From Rhizobium sp. Root482 (GTDB taxonomy: Bacteria; Pseudomonadota; Alphaproteobacteria; Rhizobiales; Rhizobiaceae): a DNA stretch of 64,000 nt. The position numbers were made by a program, and so were the translations under genes. The stretch's first letter is position 1. Every line of letters starts with the position of its first letter. The notes beneath the pieces are model-generated. The model saw only the letters and a list, made by a program, of their open reading frames with translations. It was not told the origin of the DNA and ran no database searches. This document shows positions 29,435 to 37,707 of the stretch, piece by piece. The stretch lies in the NCBI RefSeq assembly GCF_001426565.1, contig NZ_LMFA01000003.1:37939-101938 (forward strand), written 5' to 3'.

Positions 29435-30529
29435 ATGTTTGACACCGTGGCAAAGCCGGCGCGCAGGCTTGCTGAAAAATTCGGCGACGATCTGCTGGCG
29501 CTGGTCGCCACGCTGCATGTGCTCCTGGTGCTCAGCCTCGCCATGGTCCTTTTTTCCGTCTCGCAGTCGCAGGCGGCGGAAGAGAATTGCGGCGGCCGCA
29601 ACCTGATTGCGGAGATGCGCGCCAATGACCCGGCCCGCCTGGTGGATCTGGAGAAACAGGCCGCCGCCATTCCCAATGGCAAGGGCATTTTCTGGAAGGT
29701 CGAAAAACCCGGCATCGCGCCCTCTTATCTGCTCGGCACCATGCATGTCACCGATCCGCGCGTGCTCGCCATGCCCAAGGGTGCCGCAGAGGCCTATGAA
29801 GCGGCCCGCACCGTCGTCGTCGAATCCGAGGAAATCATCGACGAACGCAAGGCCGCAGCCGCCGTAATGATGCAGCCGGGCCTGACCATGTTTGCCGACG
29901 GCAAGACCATCGGCGATTTCCTGAACGCGCAAGACCGGGAGAAGCTCGATGCCGGCCTGAAGCGACGCGGCATTCCCCTGACTCTGGTTGCCCGGATGAA
30001 GCCCTGGATGATCGCCAGCTTCGTCGCCCTGCCGGCCTGCGAACTCACCCGCAAGGCCGCCGGTGCCTCCTTCCTCGACAAGAAGCTGGCCGAGGATGCG
30101 CTGGCGCAGGGCAAAAGCCTGAAGGGACTCGAAACCATGGTGGAACAGTTGCAGGCCATGGACGCGCTGCCGGTGAAATTCCACCTGGAAGCCCTGATCG
30201 AGACGCTCGACCTCGGCGACACGATCGCCGATGTGATGGCGACGACGACCGACCTCTATCTCGCCGGCGAGATCGGCATGATCATGCCCTTGATGAAGGC
30301 GGTGTCGGCGGAGAAATCCGGCGGTGAGGAAGAGGCCGACTATGCCGGCTTCGAACAGCGCATCGTCACCGACCGTAACCGGATCATGGCCAGCCGCGCC
30401 CGCCCCATCCTCGACACCGGCGCCGTCTTCATGGCCGTCGGCGCCCTGCACCTGCCGGGCAAGGACGGCGTCATCGAACTCCTCCGCGCCGACGGCTTCA
30501 CGGTGACCAGCATGACCGCCGCAAACTGA
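29435..30529 (+). CDS. TraB/GumN family protein
   Basis: A 364-residue protein with one N-terminal hydrophobic segment (about 22-47) acting as signal peptide or anchor. The TraB/GumN motifs are LLGTMHVTDPRV near the N-terminus, a conserved VVESEE segment and GALHLPGKDGVIELLRADG at the C-terminus. These are the metal-binding GTxH and GxxH motifs of the Tiki/TraB fold, so a periplasmic metal-dependent peptidase-like activity is possible but not shown. It is monocistronic, 98 bases after xerC. Confidence 0.82.
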   Translation: MFDTVAKPARRLAEKFGDDLLALVATLHVLLVLSLAMVLFSVSQSQAAEENCGGRNLIAEMRANDPARLVDLEKQAAAIPNGKGIFWKVEKPGIAPSYLLGTMHVTDPRVLAMPKGAAEAYEAARTVVVESEEIIDERKAAAAVMMQPGLTMFADGKTIGDFLNAQDREKLDAGLKRRGIPLTLVARMKPWMIASFVALPACELTRKAAGASFLDKKLAEDALAQGKSLKGLETMVEQLQAMDALPVKFHLEALIETLDLGDTIADVMATTTDLYLAGEIGMIMPLMKAVSAEKSGGEEEADYAGFEQRIVTDRNRIMASRARPILDTGAVFMAVGALHLPGKDGVIELLRADGFTVTSMTAAN

Positions 30530-30534
30530 ACGGC

Positions 30535-30673
30535 CCCTTCTCCCCAGCGGGGAGAAGGGAAAAAGCGCGGGAACGCATATGGTAGCCAGCATGGCGGCGG
30601 AAGACTGAGCAACGAAAAGCCCCCTTCTCCCCAGCGGGGAGAAGTGCCGAGCGCATGCGAGGCGATGAGGGGG
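30535..30673. repeat. RIME-like repeat modules after the TraB/GumN gene
   Basis: Two same-orientation modules: a short one (30535-30558, CTTCTCCCCAGCGGGGAGAAG) and a longer one (30620-30673) with the GTGCCGAGCGCATGCGAGGC linker and GATGAGGGGG end. The 602-base gap 30530-31131 also contains the type-B repeat at 30706-30876 and, after it, about 250 bases leading to ftsZ2 with no gene and no assigned promoter elements. Confidence 0.75.
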
Positions 30674-30705
30674 TCGGCGAAGCCGAGCCAAGACAGCACC
30701 CTGCT

Positions 30706-30876
30706 CCCGTCATCCCGGCCCTTGTGCCGGGATCCAGCCACGCGATGTCTATCGTGTGAAAGAACTTCGTCACCGCCAATGCCATGGCATCATCACCCTT
30801 CATGGCTAAGAGCAGTCTTCTCACCGCGCCGACGCGCGGTGGCTGGATCCCTGTGACAGGCACAGGGATGACGGAG
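30706..30876. repeat. Type-B palindromic repeat (copy 2, inverted)
   Basis: Bounded by CCCGTCATCCCGGCC and CAGGGATGACGG. Read on the minus strand it matches the 23001-23152 element over both arms (CCGTCATCCCTGTG, ATCCAGCCACCGCGCGTC), while the 80-base centre differs. Conserved ends with variable middles suggest a mobile, MITE-like origin. Confidence 0.75.
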
Positions 30877-31131
30877 GAGAGTGACGCTGATCGCGAATAG
30901 TAGATAGGAGGCCCTCGCGGGTATGGTTACCGGGCGAGCGCCCTTGAGGCCGGATCGGTTCCATCCGCCGCAATCTTGCTGCCTCCTCTTGCACCGGCGC
31001 CGTCTCTCTGCCTTTTTGCCAACCTAACCTGCGGTGGCCTGATTCGCGTCCGCTCCGCTTCGCATTCGCCTGCAGCCCCGGACCGCGCTTCCAGTCGCGC
31101 GGGGCCGCAGCTAAGTCCAAGGAGAGACGAG

Positions 31132-32157
31132 ATGTCAGAGTTCAAGAAACCGGTGATTTCGGAAATGAGGCCAAAGATCACCGTCATCGGCGTCGGCGGC
31201 GGCGGCGGCAATGCCATCAACAACATGATCGCCGAGGGCCTGCAGGGCGCCGAATTCGTGGCCGCCAATACGGATGCGCAGGCATTGACCATGTCGCGGG
31301 CGACCCGGCTGATCCAGCTCGGCGCGCAGGTGACCGAGGGGCTTGGCGCCGGCTCCCTGCCGGAGGTCGGCCGCGCCGCGGCGGAAGAATCGATCGACGA
31401 GATCATGGATCATCTCGGCGGCACCCATATGTGCTTCGTCACCGCCGGCATGGGCGGCGGCACCGGCACGGGCGCCGCCCCGGTGATCGCGGAGGCCGCC
31501 CGCAAGGCCGGCATCCTGACGGTCGCAGTCGTCACCAAGCCGTTCAGCTTCGAGGGCAAGCGGCGCATGCAATCGGCCGAGGAAGGTATCGAGCGGCTGC
31601 GCGAGGCCGCCGACACGGTCATCGTCATCCCCAACCAGAACCTCTTCCGCATCGCCGATGCCAAGACCACCTTTGCCGATGCCTTCGTCATCGCCGACCG
31701 GGTGCTCTATTCCGGCGTCGGCTGCATCACCGACCTGATCGTCAAGGAAGGCCTGATCAATCTCGACTTCGCCGATGTCAAATCGGTCATGAAGGGCATG
31801 GGCCGGGCGATGATGGGAACCGGCGAGGCGAGCGGCGACGAACGCGCCTCCAAGGCCGCCGAAGCGGCGATCGCCAATCCGCTCCTCAGCGAAGTCTCGA
31901 TGAAGGGCGCCAAGGGCGTGCTGATCTCGATTTCCGGCGGTTCCGACATGACCCTGTTCGAGGTCGACGAAGCCGCGACCCGCATCCGCGAGGAAGTCTA
32001 CGAGGATGCCGACATCGTCGTCGGCGCCATCTTCGACAAGAGCCTGGACGGCGTCTTCCGCGTCTCCGTCGTCGCCACCGGCCTCGACCACCAGCCCCCC
32101 GCCGAAGACGCCCCCGTCGCCGCCACCCAGCCGACCCAGGCGCGCACGCTGCAATAG
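31132..32157 (+). CDS. ftsZ2: Second, short cell-division protein FtsZ (FtsZ2-like)
   Basis: Tubulin-like GTPase of 341 residues. The GTP-binding signature GGGTGTGA is at 108-115, and the T7 synergy loop [11 protein letters not shown], which completes the active site between subunits, is intact. The polymerising core ends near residue 320 and is followed by only a short Pro/Ala-rich tail; the long linker and the conserved C-terminal peptide that binds FtsA and ZipA-type partners are missing. This matches FtsZ2 of Sinorhizobium meliloti, which is dispensable. The start at 31132 has AAGGAGAG upstream; the open frame to 30976 is not supported. No ftsQ or ftsA neighbours are present. Confidence 0.9.
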   Translation: MSEFKKPVISEMRPKITVIGVGGGGGNAINNMIAEGLQGAEFVAANTDAQALTMSRATRLIQLGAQVTEGLGAGSLPEVGRAAAEESIDEIMDHLGGTHMCFVTAGMGGGTGTGAAPVIAEAARKAGILTVAVVTKPFSFEGKRRMQSAEEGIERLREAADTVIVIPNQNLFRIADAKTTFADAFVIADRVLYSGVGCITDLIVKEGLINLDFADVKSVMKGMGRAMMGTGEASGDERASKAAEAAIANPLLSEVSMKGAKGVLISISGGSDMTLFEVDEAATRIREEVYEDADIVVGAIFDKSLDGVFRVSVVATGLDHQPPAEDAPVAATQPTQARTLQ

Positions 32158-32190
32158 GGTTTTTTCGGGACGGTTCCGTGGGTGGCGCAA

Positions 32191-32337
32191 TACCCCCCTC
32201 TGTCACTCCGTGACATCTCCCCCTCAAGGGGGGAGATTATCATAACCGACAGTGCCCCAATCGTAAGGAAGGCACAGAGCCCGCGGCCAATTCCCCCCTT
32301 GAGGGGGAGATGTCGGCATCGCCGACAGAGGGGGGTA
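32191..32337. repeat. Type-C palindromic repeat (copy 1)
   Basis: A 147-base element bounded by TACCCCCCTCTGTC and GACAGAGGGGGGTA. Each half contains ATCTCCCCC and CTCAAGGGGGG stems. It lies between the convergent ftsZ2 and lpdA. A close relative is at 63271-63415, and a degenerate half is at about 12024-12064. Confidence 0.8.
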
Positions 32338-32373
32338 AAGCCTCCGCGAACACGGAACCCTCCCCCCCACACC

Positions 32374-33780
32374 TCACATATGGATCGGCTTTGCAAACGT
32401 CGCGAGTGCCGCTTCCTTGACCGCTTCCGACATTGTGGGATGCGCGTGGCAGGTGCGGCCGAGATCTTCCGAGGAGCCGGAGAATTCCATCAGCACGGCG
32501 ATCTCGTGGATCATCTCGCCGGCGCCGAAGCCGACGATATGGCCGCCGAGCACGCGGTCGGTCTCCTTGTCGGCAAGAATCTTGACGAAACCGTCGGTGA
32601 CCTGCATGGCGCGGGCGCGGCCATTGGCGGTGAAGGGAAACTTGCCGGCCTTGTAGGCGATGCCCGCAGCCTTCAGTTCCTCTTCGGTCTTGCCGACGGA
32701 GGCGACCTCCGGCTGGGTATAGACCACGCTCGGGATGACGTCGTAGTTCACATGCCCCGCCTGGCCGGCGATGATCTCGGCGACGGCGACGCCCTCGTCC
32801 TCCGCCTTGTGGGCGAGCATCGGGCCGCGCACCACGTCGCCGAGCGCATAGATGCCGGGCACGCTGGTGCGGAAATGATTGTCGATCTCGACGCGACCGC
32901 GCTTATCCATGGTCACGCCTGCCTTGTCGAGGCCGAGGCCATCGGTGAACGGCTTGCGGCCGGTGGCGATCAGCACGACATCGGCGTCGATCGCTGCGGC
33001 CTCGCCGCCCTTGACCGGCTCGAATGTCACCTTGGCGCCCTTGCCGGATTTTTCGACGCCGGTCACCTTGGCGCCGAGCTTGAAATCGATGCCCTGCTTG
33101 GCAAGCATGCGCTGGAACTGCTTGGACACTTCGCCGTCCATGCCGCCGAGCACCGTGTCGAGATATTCGACCACGGTGACCTTGGCGCCGAGCCGCGACC
33201 AGACCGAGCCCAGTTCCAGCCCGATGACGCCGCCGCCGACAACGACCATGCTGGCCGGCACCTGTTCGAGCGCGATGCCGCCGGTGGAGGAGACGATGAT
33301 CTTCTCGTCGATCGCGACCTCGACGCCGGGAATGCCGGCGACATCCGAGCCGGTGGCGATGACGACGTTCTTCGTCTCGATCACCTGTTCCTCGCCCTTG
33401 TCATTGGTGACGGACACCTTGCCCTCGCCGACGACCTTGCCGGTGCCCTGGAAGCTGTCGATCTTGTTCTTCTTGAAGAGATAGGAGACGCCGTCGACAT
33501 TCGCCTTCACCGTCGCGTCCTTGTGCCCCATCATCTTGCTAAGGTTCAGTTTGGGGGCGGAGACCTCGACGCCGAGCGCATCGATACCATGGCCGGTCTG
33601 GTGGAAGACTTCCGAGGCATGCAGCAGCGCCTTGGAGGGAATGCAGCCGATATTAAGGCAGGTGCCGCCGAAGGTGGCACGCTTCTCGATGACGCCGACC
33701 TTGAGGCCGAGCTGGGCCGCCTTGATGGCGCAGACATAGCCGCCGGGACCGGTGCCGATTACGATAAGATCATAAGCCAT
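32374..33780 (-). CDS. lpdA: Dihydrolipoyl dehydrogenase (E3)
   Basis: FAD-dependent E3 subunit of 468 residues that reoxidises the lipoyl group of the 2-oxoglutarate dehydrogenase complex with NAD+. FAD-binding GTGPGG (9-14), redox disulfide C41-LNIG-C46 and the C-terminal active-site HAHPTMSE are present. It belongs with sucA and sucB, from which it is separated by an SDR, a secreted protein, LysE and MAPEG genes on the same strand. It begins 23 bases after the SDR gene. Other E3 paralogues for pyruvate dehydrogenase are usual elsewhere in such genomes. Confidence 0.95.
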   Translation of the reverse strand: MAYDLIVIGTGPGGYVCAIKAAQLGLKVGVIEKRATFGGTCLNIGCIPSKALLHASEVFHQTGHGIDALGVEVSAPKLNLSKMMGHKDATVKANVDGVSYLFKKNKIDSFQGTGKVVGEGKVSVTNDKGEEQVIETKNVVIATGSDVAGIPGVEVAIDEKIIVSSTGGIALEQVPASMVVVGGGVIGLELGSVWSRLGAKVTVVEYLDTVLGGMDGEVSKQFQRMLAKQGIDFKLGAKVTGVEKSGKGAKVTFEPVKGGEAAAIDADVVLIATGRKPFTDGLGLDKAGVTMDKRGRVEIDNHFRTSVPGIYALGDVVRGPMLAHKAEDEGVAVAEIIAGQAGHVNYDVIPSVVYTQPEVASVGKTEEELKAAGIAYKAGKFPFTANGRARAMQVTDGFVKILADKETDRVLGGHIVGFGAGEMIHEIAVLMEFSGSSEDLGRTCHAHPTMSEAVKEAALATFAKPIHM

Positions 33781-33803
33781 GGGAAAATCCTTCCTGGAAG
33801 CGG

Positions 33804-34574
33804 CTAGCGTCCGCCGCTGACGTTGAGAATGGCGCCCGTCACATAGGAGGACGAGGGCGAGAGAAGATAGAGAACCGCATCGGCGACCTCCTGGGCCGTG
33901 CCCGGCCGTTTCATCGGAATGGTCGAGGCCAGCGCCCGGGCGCGGTCCGGCAGGCCGCCCGACGCATGGATTTCGGTATCGATGATGCCCGGCCGCACCG
34001 CATTGACGCGGATGCCGTCATCGACGACCTCCAGCGAAAGCCCGGTGGTGAAGGTATCGATCGCGCCCTTGGTGGCGGCATAATCGACATATTGCCCGGC
34101 CGCGCCGAGGACGGCGGCGATCGAAGACAGGTTGACGATCGCGCCGCCCCTGCCGCCGCGCCGGATCGACATGCGCCGCACCGCCGCTGAAGCGCAGAGG
34201 ATGGAGCCGGAAACATTGATCCGGAACAGCCGGTCCAGCCGGTCCGCCGTCATCTCCTCGACCCGCTGCGGCGGAGCGACGATGCCGGCATTGTTGACCA
34301 ACCCGTCGAGCCGGCCAAAGGTCTCGTCGACCGCGGCAAAGATCGCGTCTATACCGTCCTGCCGGCCGACATCGCCCTCGATTGCGATGGCCGTGCCGCC
34401 TTCGGCCTCGATCGCGGCGACGACCGCCTCGGCCGCTGCCCGGTTGCTGGCATAGTTGACGGCCACCGCCCAGCCCTGCCGCGCAGCAGAGACGCAGATC
34501 GCCGCACCGATGCCGCGGCTGCCGCCGGTCACCAGCAGAACGGGCTTGTCCGTTGTGGTTGTCATGACGCTCAT
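33804..34574 (-). CDS. SDR-family oxidoreductase
   Basis: Classical short-chain dehydrogenase of 256 residues: cofactor motif TGGSRGIG near residue 16, NNAG in the middle, the S/YxxxK catalytic set (YAATK), and a C-terminal GAILNVSGGR. The cofactor is probably NADP(H), suggested by an arginine at the motif. The substrate is unknown. The ATG at 34574 overlaps the stop of the upstream secreted-protein gene (ATGA); ATGs at 34583 and 34565 are alternatives. It lies immediately before lpdA in the same direction and may be transcribed with it. Confidence 0.85.
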   Translation of the reverse strand: MSVMTTTTDKPVLLVTGGSRGIGAAICVSAARQGWAVAVNYASNRAAAEAVVAAIEAEGGTAIAIEGDVGRQDGIDAIFAAVDETFGRLDGLVNNAGIVAPPQRVEEMTADRLDRLFRINVSGSILCASAAVRRMSIRRGGRGGAIVNLSSIAAVLGAAGQYVDYAATKGAIDTFTTGLSLEVVDDGIRVNAVRPGIIDTEIHASGGLPDRARALASTIPMKRPGTAQEVADAVLYLLSPSSSYVTGAILNVSGGR

Positions 34575-35062
34575 GGGGCGCATCCCTTGAGGGCCAGCAC
34601 GTCCCAAGGCGCGACACTTGCCTTGCCCCAGAGGGCGGAATTGCGGATGGAAGGGCCGAAATCGGGCAGGAGCAGTTGTGCGGCCGCGGGCTGTCCCTCT
34701 TCCGGCAGGGACGCCACCTTGCCATCGAGGCCGACGGCATAGACCACGCCTTCCCAGATCGTGCAGGTGCGGATGTCCTCGCCGGTGACGTCGCCTTCCG
34801 GGCAATTGTTCATGATCATGCCATTGGTGCGCTCCGGCTCGCCCGCCGGCATGACATGGCCGTTGAGCACGATGTCCGTCCCCGCGACGCTCACCGTGAA
34901 CGCATGGCTGATCGCGGCGCTATCCATCTCCACCGGCGCAAAATCGAGCGTATAGGCACCGTCCTCGTCGCCATAGATGGCCTTTTCCTGCACACAGTCC
35001 ACCGCCAGCGCAGGCGCTGCGGCACACAGGCTCAACAGGGGCAGGAGGACGGAAAGGCGCAT
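34571..35062 (-). CDS. Secreted protein of unknown function
   Basis: A 163-residue protein with a clear signal peptide (about residues 1-20, MRLSVLLPLLSLCAAAPALA) and a mature part with four cysteines (VDCVQEK, NNCPEGD, RTCTIWEG, LKGCAP), suggesting two disulfides in the periplasm. I do not recognise a family. The start at 35062 was chosen for the signal peptide; the frame stays open far upstream. It lies 2 bases after the LysE gene and overlaps the following SDR start by 4 bases, so the four genes look like one operon. Confidence 0.75.
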   Translation of the reverse strand: MRLSVLLPLLSLCAAAPALAVDCVQEKAIYGDEDGAYTLDFAPVEMDSAAISHAFTVSVAGTDIVLNGHVMPAGEPERTNGMIMNNCPEGDVTGEDIRTCTIWEGVVYAVGLDGKVASLPEEGQPAAAQLLLPDFGPSIRNSALWGKASVAPWDVLALKGCAP

Positions 35063-35064
35063 GC

Positions 35065-35703
35065 TCAGATCGCCTTCTCGGTGGCGAGCTTCAGGCCAAG
35101 CCCGATGAAGACCAGGCCGCTTGCCCGATTGATCCACTGGCTGGCGCGCGAAAAGCCCGCGCGCATGCGTGGCGTCGTCATGAACAGGCTGACGCCGACG
35201 AACCAGAGGATGAGGCAGCTTGCCATGACGAGGCCATAGCCGAACTTCACCGCCATCGGCGTATGGGCATCCACCACCGTCGAGAAGATCGACAGGAAGA
35301 AGAACACCGCCTTCGGATTGAGCGCATTGGCGGCAAAGCCGAGGCCGAAGGCTTTGACAGTGGATTGGCGCCGCTCGGGCGTCTCGCCGCCGGTCGAAAC
35401 CGTCATATCGGTCTTGCCGGCCCTCAGCGACTTCACGCCGATATAGACGAGATAGGCGACGCCGCACCATTTGACGATGTTGAACAGGGTGATCGATTGC
35501 GAGATCACCAGCCCGAGGCCGAGGATCGTATAGGTCACGTGCACCATCAGCGCGCTGCCGATGCCGAACGAGGTGATGATCGCCGCGCGGCGGCCGCTCA
35601 CCAGCGACTGGCGCATGACCATGGCGAGGTCGGCGCCGGGCGAAACGATGGCAAAGGCAAAGATCGCCATCAGCGATGCGAGTTCGAGAAGATAGGATTG
35701 CAC
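35065..35703 (-). CDS. LysE/RhtB-family amino-acid exporter
   Basis: A 212-residue inner-membrane protein with about six hydrophobic segments and the family features PGADLAMVMRQSLVSGRRAA near the N-terminus and GFAANALNPKAVFFFLSIFS in the middle. It is expected to export amino acids or related metabolites; the substrate cannot be named. It lies between the MAPEG gene and the small secreted protein on the same strand. Confidence 0.88.
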   Translation of the reverse strand: MQSYLLELASLMAIFAFAIVSPGADLAMVMRQSLVSGRRAAIITSFGIGSALMVHVTYTILGLGLVISQSITLFNIVKWCGVAYLVYIGVKSLRAGKTDMTVSTGGETPERRQSTVKAFGLGFAANALNPKAVFFFLSIFSTVVDAHTPMAVKFGYGLVMASCLILWFVGVSLFMTTPRMRAGFSRASQWINRASGLVFIGLGLKLATEKAI

Positions 35704-35737
35704 GGCACGCCTCCGGTCGTTTACGGGTTCCGATCCC

Positions 35738-36145
35738 TCAGAAGATAAGCACAGCCGTCATGACGAGCAAGCCGATGAGCGATCCTACCCAGACAAGCGA
35801 GCGGATATAGGGAATGCCGGCGAGGTAGAGCGGGATATAGACAAGCCGGCAGACAAGCCATAACCATGCACCTGTCAGCCCCCAGCCGGTGGGATCGCCG
35901 GACATCGCAAGCGCAAGCGCCAGCCCGACAAAGGCCGGATAGGTCTCGCGAAAATTGCCTGAGGCCCGCGCGGCGCGGCCGGCAAACTTGCCTTCCGGCT
36001 TCTTTTCAGCATCACGCGGCCCGGCATTCCAGGCCGATCCGAGCTCCAATGTCGCCGTTATGCCCTGCAGACCGATATGGACAGCGAGCAGCAGCACGCT
36101 CCAGCCGAGAAGCATGGTGAAGGAGGATGAGGCTGCCATGTCCAT
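35738..36145 (-). CDS. MAPEG-family membrane protein
   Basis: A 135-residue protein with four membrane segments and the MAPEG features: RAARASGNFRETYPAF after the first segment, then WLVCRLVYIPLYLAGIPYIRSLVW. MAPEG proteins include glutathione-dependent membrane enzymes; bacterial members of this size are mostly uncharacterised. It begins about 250 bases after sucB, with a RIME-like repeat in between, so co-transcription with the suc genes is uncertain. Confidence 0.8.
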   Translation of the reverse strand: MDMAASSSFTMLLGWSVLLLAVHIGLQGITATLELGSAWNAGPRDAEKKPEGKFAGRAARASGNFRETYPAFVGLALALAMSGDPTGWGLTGAWLWLVCRLVYIPLYLAGIPYIRSLVWVGSLIGLLVMTAVLIF

Positions 36146-36208
36146 CGAAAATCTTCCTGCAAGGTCCGCTCGGCCGACGGTATTTCAGACCGTCACGTGG
36201 GGATATGG

Positions 36209-36367
36209 CCCCTCACCCTAGCCCTCTCCCCGCCAGCGGGGAGAGGGGATAACGGAGACCGCCGCACCATCTTCCCTTCATCACAATAGCCGAGGAAACA
36301 GCGGAGGGTGCCGCCTGGTCCTTCTCCCCGTCAACGGGGAGAAGGTGCCCGAAGGGCGGATGAGGGG
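36209..36367. repeat. RIME-like repeat between sucB and the MAPEG gene
   Basis: A 159-base element bounded by CCCCTCA and TGAGGGG. The left half is nearly identical to the copy at 8958 (ACCCTAGCCCTCTCCCCG), and the right half has TTCTCCCCGTCAACGGGGAG. It is about 48 bases longer than the 8958 copy because of extra sequence in the centre (about 36250-36310). Confidence 0.8.
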
Positions 36368-36393
36368 CCTTGTTCCACGCCCCCGAAAGCAAA

Positions 36394-37641
<1,248 letters not shown>

Positions 37642-37707
37642 GATATTTGTCGTCCGTTGATCGGGTGTCTGTTTCTATCGGGAAAGAGAGGGCGCTTGCG
37701 CGCCCTT

